A DNA stretch of 64,000 bases. Source: Aggregatilineales bacterium (GTDB lineage Bacteria > Chloroflexota > Anaerolineae > Aggregatilineales > Phototrophicaceae). The stretch spans positions 535,319-599,318 of the forward strand of contig JAUQWZ010000011.1 in assembly GCA_030834905.1 (NCBI GenBank), written 5' to 3'. Shown in pieces: positions 41,206 through 49,639 of the stretch (the first letter of the stretch is position 1; each line of letters opens with the position of its first letter). The position numbers and the translations under genes are program-made. The notes beneath the pieces are model-generated. The model had not been told where the DNA came from. It worked only from the letters and a program-made list of their open reading frames with translations, and searched no databases.

Positions 41206-42606
41206 CTACTCCGGCTTGACGTTCTGGTTCAGCCGGAACAGATTGGTCGGGTCGTACTGCTGTTTGAGCGCCTGGAGGCGCGCGTACTGCCCGGCAAACG
41301 CCTTGCGCATCATGTCATCGCCTTCTTCCTGGAAGCCAGCGAAGTTGAGGTAGCGGCTGCCGTCCGAAAATTCCTCGATATCGGTGATGAAGTCGCGCAC
41401 CCATTCAAGATTGGCGCTGTCGTCCGCCGGATCGTTCCAGTTGGCTTCCGCGTTGACCAGGAACTCCGCCTGCCGCCCATTAAAGGCGCTCGTTTCGGCG
41501 CTGCCGCGTTTCACCGCGCCCCCCACGTGCCAGATATCGGTCGTGCTGAAGGGGGATGGCTGCTGGCGCGCATGGGCGACGATCTGGTCGATGGCGTCCT
41601 CATTCAGATGGTTCACGTTCATCGACTTCCAGTAGTAGCGCCGCCCATCGGGAAATTCGTCGTCGAAAGCCTGCTGCGCCTCGATATAGGGCTTGACGCC
41701 GCTGAGGTCGAACAAAGGCGTTCCAAAATCAAGCAGCGGCTGAAGCGCCTTCCTGCCCTCCTCGACGGGTCCCGCATACAAGGCGGCAAACGCCGAGAAC
41801 GGGCGGCGGTACAGTTCCTCGGGGAAATGCGCTTCAGGGGGAACCTGACCCAGCGCAAACAACGTGCTGACTTCATCCGGCGCGGCGGCGCTGAAATCGC
41901 GGTACAGGCGAACGGCACGTTTCATCTCATCGGCGTCGGTGCCATCATAGAAGACGAACACGAACATCACGTCCGGTCCCACCGGATGCAGTTGGAACTC
42001 AAATGTCGTGACGACGCCGAAGTTGCCGCCGCCGCCGCGCAAGCCCCACAGCAGATCACTGTTCTCCGATGCGTTGGCGCGGATCAGGCGACCATCCGCC
42101 GTGACGACCTCAGCGCCGATCAGGTTATCGCAGCTTAAGCCGTAAGCGCTGCGCAGCCAGCCGAAGCCGCCGCCCAGTGTCAGACCGGCAATGCCGGTCT
42201 GTGAATACACGCCGCCCGGCGCTGCCAGCCCGTAAGGCTGAGTCGCGGCGTCAAGCTCGCCCCAGACCACGCCGCCCTGGGCGCGGACGGTGCGATTCAC
42301 CGGATCGACCTCGATCTTCTTCATAGAAGACAGGTCGATGACGATGCCGCCGTCATTGGTCGCGTGACCGGCAACATTGTGCCCGCCGCCGCGAACGGAC
42401 AGCGGAAGCTGGTGGTCACGGGCAAAATCAACCGCTGCTATCACGTCGCCCTCGTCAGCCGGACGGACGACAGCGGCGGGGTATTTATCGATCATGCCAT
42501 TCCAGACCTTGCGCGCCGAGTCGTACTCAGCATCGCCAGGATAAATGACCTGCCCTTTGAACCGTTCTGGAATGGTGGAAATGCGACTTGCCATAACACT
42601 GGACAT
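41206..42606 (-). CDS. Berberine-bridge-type FAD-linked oxidase
   Basis: 466 residues with AGGAG 9-10 bases before the ATG. PCMH-type FAD domain: PAAVVRPADEGDVIAAVDFAR, SVRGGGHNVAG with the likely flavin-linking His at about residue 76, then GLTLGGGFGWLRSAYGLSCDNLIGAEVV. The C-terminal BBE motif YDPTNLFRLNQNV is intact. Family members oxidise alcohols of sugars or aromatic compounds and pass electrons to O2. No signal peptide is visible. Its substrate is unknown; it could oxidise an oligosaccharide, given the locus. It is separated from crtI by repeats and probably belongs with the small genes upstream of it. Confidence 0.9.
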   Translation of the reverse strand: MSSVMASRISTIPERFKGQVIYPGDAEYDSARKVWNGMIDKYPAAVVRPADEGDVIAAVDFARDHQLPLSVRGGGHNVAGHATNDGGIVIDLSSMKKIEVDPVNRTVRAQGGVVWGELDAATQPYGLAAPGGVYSQTGIAGLTLGGGFGWLRSAYGLSCDNLIGAEVVTADGRLIRANASENSDLLWGLRGGGGNFGVVTTFEFQLHPVGPDVMFVFVFYDGTDADEMKRAVRLYRDFSAAAPDEVSTLFALGQVPPEAHFPEELYRRPFSAFAALYAGPVEEGRKALQPLLDFGTPLFDLSGVKPYIEAQQAFDDEFPDGRRYYWKSMNVNHLNEDAIDQIVAHARQQPSPFSTTDIWHVGGAVKRGSAETSAFNGRQAEFLVNAEANWNDPADDSANLEWVRDFITDIEEFSDGSRYLNFAGFQEEGDDMMRKAFAGQYARLQALKQQYDPTNLFRLNQNVKPE

Positions 42607-42689
42607 TGACTGCTGCTCCTATAGATAACGTTGAAAATCGGAATGACCAGGACGAGCTTTTTCAACTCGCCCTGCTGTCTGACACGCGA

Positions 42690-42941
42690 TCAGCACGGAA
42701 TCTCCTGCGTTTTTGTTTGTACGCCGCTGGTGGCGGCGGAAGGGCTGTGCCCCGTCATTATCCGGCTCGCCATCGCGACCAGACCGCTTTTCAAACCTCG
42801 CGCCAACCGCCTGACCTGGAGTACGTCCCATCGCGGCTGTACTTCCACCACCGGTACGCCGTAGTCATAGACACGCCGCATCGAGCGTACTTTGGCTTCC
42901 TGTTCAAGCCGTGCCAGTACAATTGCCTGATATTCGTTCAT
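42690..42941 (-). CDS. Small hypothetical protein (83 aa)
   Basis: The ATG at 42941 has GAGGAGG 8 bases upstream, a strong ribosome site. The product begins MNEYQAIVLARLEQEAKVRSMRRV, a predicted helix with charged residues, followed by a polar, basic second half and a Cys at the end. I do not recognise the family; short proteins with a similar MNEY start occur next to LuxR-type regulators in Chloroflexota, to my recollection. It is between the FAD oxidase and another small gene on the same strand. Confidence 0.5.
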   Translation of the reverse strand: MNEYQAIVLARLEQEAKVRSMRRVYDYGVPVVEVQPRWDVLQVRRLARGLKSGLVAMASRIMTGHSPSAATSGVQTKTQEIPC

Positions 42942-43107
42942 GCGCTGCCCTCCTCGAATGGCATTGTTTCGCCAGCAGTAATCGTCAATCTGAAAAGATG
43001 GAGTCGCTCCAGCCGCGGTCGCGTCCCGCCGCGCCGGAACCGTTCCGTCCTGAAGCAGCGGGACGGTCCCAAAAGCGCTTCACGAGTCCGCGAAAATGCG
43101 CCGAGTC

Positions 43108-43281
43108 TTAGCCGCCCAGCACGACCGAGTCCCAGGGTGCCAGCACGTCTGCGGAAGACGCGGGCGCTGCTAACGGGGTGGTTTTGATTTCGGCTGACTG
43201 CGCGAAAATCACCAGCGCCATGCTGATGATCAGCGCCAGCGAAACGAGACCAAGAAGACGAACGAAGTGCTTAACCGACAT
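43108..43281 (-). CDS. Small secreted or membrane peptide (57 aa)
   Basis: The ATG at 43281 has GGGAG 6 bases upstream. The product has a short basic start (MSVKHFVRLLGL), one hydrophobic segment (LVSLALIISMALVIFAQS) and a ~30-residue tail ending SVVLGG. It is either a single-pass membrane peptide or a precursor cut after the hydrophobic segment. It is transcribed divergently from the STAND/LuxR regulator at 43522, with 240 bp between the starts, so it could be a target or a signal for that regulator. No homologue is recognised. Confidence 0.55.
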   Translation of the reverse strand: MSVKHFVRLLGLVSLALIISMALVIFAQSAEIKTTPLAAPASSADVLAPWDSVVLGG

Positions 43282-43521
43282 GTGTATCTCCCTGAGACTG
43301 ATGAGCCATTGCAGCTCGCGATTGAACTACGAGCATCAGGGTATGCCTAATCCCAGGGCAACCGGAACTAACTTTGGTTTATTTATGGGATTAAGTTTTT
43401 ATGGTAGATAATTTGAGTCGGATTAGGCGACAATGACACTTAGCTGACGACATATTTTCGCATAGGAGGTTTTCTTTATTGATACAATTTCGTAGAATGG
43501 CATTTTGGAGGATGACTATCG

Positions 43522-46167
43522 ATGACAGAAGCCCAGATAGCGAGCAGCCTTCCGGCGCAGGCAACCCGCTTTGTCGGTCGGGAAGAAGATCTGGCGAAAA
43601 TCGTCAGTATGCTTACCGAACCTTCGTGCCGATTGATTACGCTGGTTGGTCCGGGCGGAATTGGCAAGACACGCCTGGCGGTACAGGCGGCATCTGAAGC
43701 GTCCGGCAGCTTCAGCAGCGGGGTGCATCTGGTCGCCCTGCACGTCGTCCGGTCGGTCGATTCGCTGATCGCCGCTATCATCGATACGCTCAAGCTTCAG
43801 CTACAGGGGCATGAGCCGCCAATCGCGCAGTTGCTGCGTCATCTGCGCGACCGGGAACTGCTGCTGATCCTCGATAACTTTGAACATCTGCTCGATGCCG
43901 TCGATCTGCTGCTGCAAATTCTCGACACCGCGCCGCAGGTCAAGATACTGGTCACCTCGCGCGAGGTGCTCAACCTGCGCCAGGAATGGGTCTGGCCCGT
44001 CACCGGGATGCGGTTTCCCGACGATCCCGACAGCGACTCTGCTGAGGATTACGGCGCGGTGCGCCTGTTCGTCGAATGCGCTCACCGGGCGCGACCGGAC
44101 TTTTCACTGCGCGAGAATCAGGCGAACGTCATTCGTATCTGCCAGATCGTGGACGGCGTGCCGCTGGCGCTTGAACTGGCGGCGTCCTGGTTGAAATCGC
44201 TGCCCTGCTCCGCCATCGTCACCGAGATTCAGCGCAATCTCGACTTCCTCGATACCCGCCTGCGCGACCTGCCCGCCCGGCATCGCAGCATCCGCGCCGT
44301 CTTTAACGAATCGTGGTCGCAGCTTTCGCCCGACGAGCAGAACGTCTTCAGCCAGCTTACCATCTTTCGGGGCGGCTTCCGGCGCGAAACCGCCGAACAG
44401 GTCGTGGGCGCTACGCTGCCGCTGCTCTCCGCCCTGATGGATAAATCGCTGATCCGCATCGACAGCAGCGGGCGCTACCAGATTCATGAATTACTGCACC
44501 AGTTCGCTGGCGAAAAGCTGGACGAACAGCCAGACCTCAGAGAGAGTCTTCACGCCCGCCACTGCGCCTACTATGCCGACTTTCTGGCGAAGCAGCCCCA
44601 CAGCGATGCCAGCGGTCAGGCGACTACTGCGGCGGGACTGATGCTGGAAGAGACCGACAACATCTCGGCTGCCTGGTATTACGCGCTGTCGCAGTGCAGC
44701 GAAGCAATCCTCGATCCTTTTCTGGTGCCGCTGTACCGCGTGCTTAACGACCAGAACCGCTTCTATGATGGCGAACGCATTTTCCGCCTTGCCCTGAACT
44801 GCTTGAGAGACGCCGACGGCGTGCAGTCCAGCCTGACGCAGGCGCGCGCCGGTCTGTGCCTCGCCCTGTGCCTGCAAAATCTCACCCATTACGACGAATC
44901 GTTCGAGCTGCTGCAAAGCTGCCTGCCAACGCTGGAAGCGCACAACGCCGCCTGGGAACTGTGGAGCGCGCAGGCGTGCCTGGCGATCATCGCCTACTCG
45001 CGCGGCGATTATGTCAGCGCGCAGCGGCACTTCGAGCAGGTGCGGGAAATGCTGAAAGATGGCTCCAGCCCATCGGCGCTGGTCATCACGCTGTCGCATC
45101 TCAGCGATATTGCTGGCGTGCGCGGAGATTACCACACCGCCAAACGCTTTTTATCCGAAGCGATTGCCCTGCTCGACGCATCCGGCGGCGAACGCGGGCG
45201 CATCCGCTTTCTGGTGACGCTGGGCGACATTGAACACAAGCTGGGGAACTATGAAAAAGCCGAAACCCACTTTCAGGCGGCGCTCGATCTGAGCCGAAGC
45301 CAGGGCAACGCCATGACCAGCGCCATTTCGCTGGTCAGCCTGGGGCGGGTGGCGCACGCCATCGAGGATTTCAGCCTCGCCAAAACGCGATTCCGTGAAG
45401 GCATCGCCCTGTTTGACGAGGTTCGCCACCTGTGGGGCAAGTCGTTTGCGCTGGCGCATCTGGGGCGCGCCTGTGTCGAACTTGAGCAGTTTGACGAAGC
45501 CTACCGCCATTTCTCGGACGCGACGCTGATCGCCGAGAGCACCGGCAGCCAGTGGTTGAAAGCACTGTGTTACTACAACCAGGGCTGGCTTCACTTCCTG
45601 CTGGGGCGAAGGGACAGCGCCATCCAGGATTTACACGGCGCGCTGCAAATCGCCGGTGAAATCGAGACGGTTCCGCTGATTCTGGAAATCCTCGCCGCTG
45701 CCGCCGACGCCGCCGCTGCCTACGGGTATGAGGCGTGGGCGGTATCGCTGGCGTGCTACGTGGCGCAGAATCCGCTGAGTGAATACACGACTCATACGCA
45801 GGTGGAACGCCTGCTCCAGCGGCTGAACCACGAGCCAGCGGCAGTGCCTGAAATTCCGGTTGCCTCACTGGTGAAAACGGTGCTGTCCGCCATGCTCGAA
45901 GGCTTCGAGACGGTCGCGCCGCCGTTTCACGTCGCCAGCAGCAGATCGCAGCCCTCGCTGGCTGACGACTGGCTCGAACATCTGACCGAACGCGAGCTGG
46001 AAATCCTGCGGCTGCTTGCCGAAGGGCGCAGCAATCAGGAAATCGCCGAGCGCCTCATTCTGGTGCTGGGTACCGTGAAGGCGCACAACCACAACATTTT
46101 CAGCAAGCTGGGCGCGAAAAACCGCGTGCAGGCGATTACCCGCGCGCGCGAACTCGGCTTGATCTAA
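43522..46167 (+). CDS. STAND-type ATPase regulator with TPR-like repeats and C-terminal LuxR HTH
   Basis: 881 residues. P-loop LVGPGGIGKTRLAVQA at about 41-56, Walker B LLLILDNFEHLL, the GLPL-type motif GVPLALELAASWL, then a winged-helix region, an alpha-helical TPR-like repeat array from about residue 330 to 760 (AETHFQAALDLSRSQGN and similar), and a LuxR helix-turn-helix at the end (LTERELEILRLLAEGRSNQEIAERL). GGAGG lies 10 bases before the ATG. This is the MalT/AfsR-like signal-sensing regulator class; ATP-dependent oligomerisation would expose the DNA-binding domain. The ligand is unknown. Its stop overlaps that of the converging methyltransferase by 4 bases. Confidence 0.93.
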   Translation: MTEAQIASSLPAQATRFVGREEDLAKIVSMLTEPSCRLITLVGPGGIGKTRLAVQAASEASGSFSSGVHLVALHVVRSVDSLIAAIIDTLKLQLQGHEPPIAQLLRHLRDRELLLILDNFEHLLDAVDLLLQILDTAPQVKILVTSREVLNLRQEWVWPVTGMRFPDDPDSDSAEDYGAVRLFVECAHRARPDFSLRENQANVIRICQIVDGVPLALELAASWLKSLPCSAIVTEIQRNLDFLDTRLRDLPARHRSIRAVFNESWSQLSPDEQNVFSQLTIFRGGFRRETAEQVVGATLPLLSALMDKSLIRIDSSGRYQIHELLHQFAGEKLDEQPDLRESLHARHCAYYADFLAKQPHSDASGQATTAAGLMLEETDNISAAWYYALSQCSEAILDPFLVPLYRVLNDQNRFYDGERIFRLALNCLRDADGVQSSLTQARAGLCLALCLQNLTHYDESFELLQSCLPTLEAHNAAWELWSAQACLAIIAYSRGDYVSAQRHFEQVREMLKDGSSPSALVITLSHLSDIAGVRGDYHTAKRFLSEAIALLDASGGERGRIRFLVTLGDIEHKLGNYEKAETHFQAALDLSRSQGNAMTSAISLVSLGRVAHAIEDFSLAKTRFREGIALFDEVRHLWGKSFALAHLGRACVELEQFDEAYRHFSDATLIAESTGSQWLKALCYYNQGWLHFLLGRRDSAIQDLHGALQIAGEIETVPLILEILAAAADAAAAYGYEAWAVSLACYVAQNPLSEYTTHTQVERLLQRLNHEPAAVPEIPVASLVKTVLSAMLEGFETVAPPFHVASSRSQPSLADDWLEHLTERELEILRLLAEGRSNQEIAERLILVLGTVKAHNHNIFSKLGAKNRVQAITRARELGLI

Positions 46168-46937
46168 GCGGTTTTACGGGCGGTGACCAGCGGCTGATAA
46201 TAGTTGCTCTCCGCTGGCATGTGCCATTCGATATCGTGCAGCCCTGCCCGCGCCAGCATCAACTGCACCTCTGCCCGCCGCCAGGCGCGCAGCCGGGTGA
46301 CATTGCAGGTCGTCTCCCAGCCCTCTCCAGCCTGTTTCACCATGAAATGGTTCAGGCTGTAAGTGTGCCCATTTTCCAGCCAGTCCCACACCTGAAAGCT
46401 GATGGCGCGGCTGCCGTCAATATCGGACACCTGCGGCAGCATCGCGCGCGGATTCTGCTGAAGGATGGCGTCGTAGTCGCGCAGGCTGGCGATGAACAGC
46501 CCGTCCGGCGCGATCTTGCTCGCCATGCTGCCCAGCGCCTGCTGCAAATCGTCGTCAGTCAGAAAGTGCGCCAGCGCGTTGTCGCAGGTCAGCACGACGT
46601 CAAAGACTCCATCGACCTGCTGTTGAAGCTGCAAGACATCGGCAACACCAAAAGTCAGCGTCGCGCCAAAGCTGACCGCTTCCTGCCGGGCGCGCTCCAC
46701 CGCCTCAGGACTCAGATCGGTGCCGTGTACTGTGTAGCCGTACAGGGCAAGCCCAATCGCCTGGGTACCAATGCCGCAGGTGCAGTCCAGCACCGTCAGC
46801 GGCGGTTCGCCCCGCCTGGCTGCCAGCAGGCAGCCCAGCACCTGCCCTGACCGCTGAACGGACTGCTTCCAGTCGGCAAAAATCCGATGATAATCCCGCG
46901 CCAGTTGATCGTAGAACTGCGTCACTGAATCAGTCAT
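46164..46937 (-). CDS. Class I SAM-dependent methyltransferase
   Basis: 257 residues from ATG at 46937; a 24-codon extension to 47009 is less likely since the family starts at MTDSVTQFYDQLARDYHRIF. Rossmann motif I is VLDCTCGIGTQAIGLA, motif II GTDLSPEAVERARQEA, then FDVVLTCDNALAHFL and GLFIASLRDYDAIL. The substrate is unknown; the FYDQLA start resembles glycine/sarcosine-type and small-molecule methyltransferases. The converging regulator overlaps its end by 4 bases. Confidence 0.9.
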   Translation of the reverse strand: MTDSVTQFYDQLARDYHRIFADWKQSVQRSGQVLGCLLAARRGEPPLTVLDCTCGIGTQAIGLALYGYTVHGTDLSPEAVERARQEAVSFGATLTFGVADVLQLQQQVDGVFDVVLTCDNALAHFLTDDDLQQALGSMASKIAPDGLFIASLRDYDAILQQNPRAMLPQVSDIDGSRAISFQVWDWLENGHTYSLNHFMVKQAGEGWETTCNVTRLRAWRRAEVQLMLARAGLHDIEWHMPAESNYYQPLVTARKTA

Positions 46938-46999
46938 CTTCTTCGGGTCCTGTTCTCGCCGGGCGGCATCGGTCGTCAGTCCGACAATCACTGTCTGTG

Positions 47000-47098
47000 T
47001 TATGCGCATATCAGCTCGCTGAATATTACTCGCGACCGACGATAGGTGCTATCCAGAAACGGTTCATCCGGGGCGCCGCAGTGTGAACAGAGTTTCAT
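47000..47098 (-). CDS. Possible 32-residue CxxC mini-protein
   Basis: ATG at 47098 with GGGGAGG 6-8 bases upstream and a product starting MKLCSHCGAPDEPF, which looks like one knuckle of a zinc ribbon with the second Cys pair missing. It ends just upstream of the methyltransferase and on the same strand. It may be a tiny metal-binding protein, the leftover of a longer zinc-ribbon gene, or a chance frame. The ribosome site is the main support. Confidence 0.3.
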   Translation of the reverse strand: MKLCSHCGAPDEPFLDSTYRRSRVIFSELICA

Positions 47099-47424
47099 TG
47101 TCGCATCCTCCCCAATTGCTCGTTATATCCATAGTACGGGCAACGCCGCGCCGATGTCATCGAACCTTAGATACATCTTTTGCCGGGTGCTTCCCGTTCT
47201 CAGATTGAACTTTGGTTAGAGGACGCCGCCTGCATGACCGGCGCGTGTGATAAAGACGCCGCCAATTGCATTCATTGAGTGGTCGCAGAAGTGTTGAAGT
47301 AGAACTATTCAGGTCTGTCTTCGCCGCGCGGTTCTCATCGTTCACCCTCACAATCACGCTTGACTATGCCGACGACGCGCCACCTGCCGCCAGCCGACAA
47401 AAGCCAGCCGAAGGAGTCCGAACG

Positions 47425-47589
47425 ATGTATGCATTTCAACCCTGGCGAGATACTGTCACCCTGCTGGCAGGCGCGCGCCTGCCCCGACGCGCCCACACCG
47501 GCGAGCGCTTCGAACGGAAAACGCCCCCGGGGAGGAAGAATCGGACCCGGAGGCGTCTCAGAGTGCTGCTGCGCCGAATGCGCTTTTAG
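47425..47589 (+). CDS. Possible 54-residue basic protein
   Basis: ATG at 47425 with AAGGAG 8 bases upstream. The product starts MYAFQPWRDTVTLLAG and is extremely rich in Arg and Lys in the second half. Its stop shares 4 bases with the stop of the converging fhs gene, a geometry seen at three other convergent gene ends in this window. The rest of 47099-47424 shows nothing I can name. No family recognised; composition may reflect a chance frame in GC-rich DNA. Confidence 0.3.
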   Translation: MYAFQPWRDTVTLLAGARLPRRAHTGERFERKTPPGRKNRTRRRLRVLLRRMRF

Positions 47590-49286
47590 AACAGCCCGAC
47601 GATGTTGCCCTCGTCATCAATGTCAACGTGTTCGGCGGCAGGATGCGCCGCATAGCCCGGCATGGTGCGCATATCGCCGCAGATTGGATAAATGAAGCCA
47701 GCGCCGACGCTTGCCCGCACCTCGCGGATCGGGAAGGTGAAGTCCTTAGGCACGCCCTTGAGCGTCGGATCGTGGCTCAGGCTGAGATGCGTTTTCGCCA
47801 TGCAGATTGGCAGCTTGCCAAACCCGTTCGCCTCGTATTCGCGGATCTGTTTTTCCGCCAGCGGCTCATAAGCGACATCGTCCGCGCCGTAGATCTGCCT
47901 GGCAATCGTCTCGATCTTGGTCTTGATCGGCGCGTCCAGCGGGTACAGGAATTTGAAATCACTGGGCTGTTCGGCAGCCGAAACCACCATGTCGGCAAGC
48001 TCGATCGCGCCGCGCCCGCCGTGAGTGAAGTGCCGCGAAACCGCCGCGCCCAGCGCCCCGCCCTCAACGGCGATTCGCTTGATGGCTTCGATCTCCTCAG
48101 GGTGATCGCCATCGAAGACGTTGATCGCCACCACTGGCGTCACGCCATGCCGCCGCACGATCTCAAGATGCCGGATGAGATTGGCAGCGCCCGCTTCCAC
48201 GTCCGCCACATTGGATTCCAGCATTTCGGGCGGCAGCGGCTTTCCGGCAACCACGTGATAGCGCCCGCTGTGCAGCTTGAGGGCGCGCACCGTGACCACC
48301 ACTACCACCGCGTCCGGGCGCAGTCCGCTGTAACGGCACTTGACGTTGAAGAATTTCTCCGCGCCAATATCCGCGCCAAAACCGGATTCGGTGATGACGT
48401 AATCGGCGCACTTGATAGCGATCTGATCCGCCAGGATGCTGCTGTTGCCGTGGGCGATGTTGGCGAACGGTCCGGCGTGAACAATTGCCGGGGTGTTTTC
48501 CAGCGTTTGCAGCAGGTTGGGGCGCAGCGCGTCTTTCATCAGCACCGTCATCGCGCCCGCCGCGCCAATCGCCTCGGCGGTCACCGGCTGCCGGTCGTTG
48601 GTCAGCCCGATGACGATCCGCCCGAAGCGCTCGCGCATATCCTTCAGCGAAGTCGTCAGCGCCAGAATCGCCATCACCTCGCTGGCGACGGCAATATCAA
48701 AGCCCGTCTCGCGAATGACGCCGCCTTCGGTCTTGCCGCCCAAGCCGATGATGATCCGCCGCAGCGCCCGGTCGTTTACGTCCAGCACCCGCTTCCAGGT
48801 GATGCTGTCGGCGTCGATATTCAGGGGATTGCCGCGCATCAGCCGGTTGTCAATCATCGCCGCCAGCAGGTTGTTGGCGGCAGAGACTGCGTGAATATCG
48901 CCCGTCAGATGCAGGTTGAAGGTTTCCATCGGGATGACCTGCGAGTAACCACCGCCCGCCGCCCCGCCTTTGATGCCAAACGTAGGTCCCTGTGACGGCT
49001 GGCGAAGGGTGATGACCGCGCGCCTGCCGATATGCTGCATTGCCTGCCCTAACCCGACCGTCGTAGTGGATTTGCCTTCACCAAAGGGCGTCGGCGTAAT
49101 CGAGGTCACGTCGATATAGCGACCATTGGGTCGATCTTTCAGCCGATCCAGTACCTCAAGCCGCAGCTTGGCGACATACGGGCTGCCGTACAGATCGAGA
49201 TCGTCCGGGGTCAGCCCAAGTTGATCGGCAATATCGTGAATGTGGCGCAGCGTAGCGTGTTGAACAATTTCTAGGTCACTTAACAT
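47586..49286 (-). CDS. fhs: Formate-tetrahydrofolate ligase
   Basis: 566 residues from ATG at 49286 (AAAGG 8 bases upstream). The ATP-binding segment TPFGEGKSTTTVGLGQA, LRQPSQGPTFGIKGGAAGGGYSQVIPMETFNLHLTGD and VITESGFGADIGAEKFFNVKCRYSG are intact and close to the family consensus; length is normal. It joins formate to tetrahydrofolate with ATP to give 10-formyl-THF, either for one-carbon biosynthesis or, in anaerobes, the methyl branch of the Wood-Ljungdahl pathway. No other folate genes are adjacent. It is divergent from the third CUT1 transporter. Confidence 0.97.
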   Translation of the reverse strand: MLSDLEIVQHATLRHIHDIADQLGLTPDDLDLYGSPYVAKLRLEVLDRLKDRPNGRYIDVTSITPTPFGEGKSTTTVGLGQAMQHIGRRAVITLRQPSQGPTFGIKGGAAGGGYSQVIPMETFNLHLTGDIHAVSAANNLLAAMIDNRLMRGNPLNIDADSITWKRVLDVNDRALRRIIIGLGGKTEGGVIRETGFDIAVASEVMAILALTTSLKDMRERFGRIVIGLTNDRQPVTAEAIGAAGAMTVLMKDALRPNLLQTLENTPAIVHAGPFANIAHGNSSILADQIAIKCADYVITESGFGADIGAEKFFNVKCRYSGLRPDAVVVVVTVRALKLHSGRYHVVAGKPLPPEMLESNVADVEAGAANLIRHLEIVRRHGVTPVVAINVFDGDHPEEIEAIKRIAVEGGALGAAVSRHFTHGGRGAIELADMVVSAAEQPSDFKFLYPLDAPIKTKIETIARQIYGADDVAYEPLAEKQIREYEANGFGKLPICMAKTHLSLSHDPTLKGVPKDFTFPIREVRASVGAGFIYPICGDMRTMPGYAAHPAAEHVDIDDEGNIVGLF

Positions 49287-49639
49287 CGTCAACCTTTCGG
49301 TTCTACGACCAACGACGAACAAATTTTATGCAGGCAGGCGGTCTTTCGTCAGGCAGCGGCTGGCTGCCGCCGAGCGAAACAACCCGATACACCTAGTGTG
49401 ACAGTACACCGGAAAAGAACGCGCTGGCTATTGATGGATGCCCTGTAGACCGGGTGACATTCCGCTGAAATTTAGGTGCGCCAGCCACGCAGACGCGGCG
49501 CGGCTGGCAGCAAGCGATGTTTAACGACTTGTTAAGTGAACCCGTCTTTTCTTGCGAAGTGATCCTGCCTATGACATACTGACCGCGTGCGCCAACAAAT
49601 TTAGCGATTGATCACTATATTTATTCGTGGAGGAAACAA
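49287..49639. promoter_or_regulatory. Divergent region between fhs and the third CUT1 operon
   Basis: 353 bases without a gene. It contains the inverted repeat TTAAC-GACTT-GTTAA at 49521-49535, which could be an operator, and a plausible promoter for the binding-protein gene: TTGCGA at 49552-49557, 17 bases, CATACT at 49575-49580. The part near fhs shows nothing I can name. Confidence 0.4.

Noticed and set aside
42606..43187. 193-codon plus-strand frame between the flavoprotein and the STAND regulator
   Set aside because: It is antisense to two small minus-strand genes with strong ribosome sites, and its product is Arg/Pro/Ser-rich without any recognisable motif.
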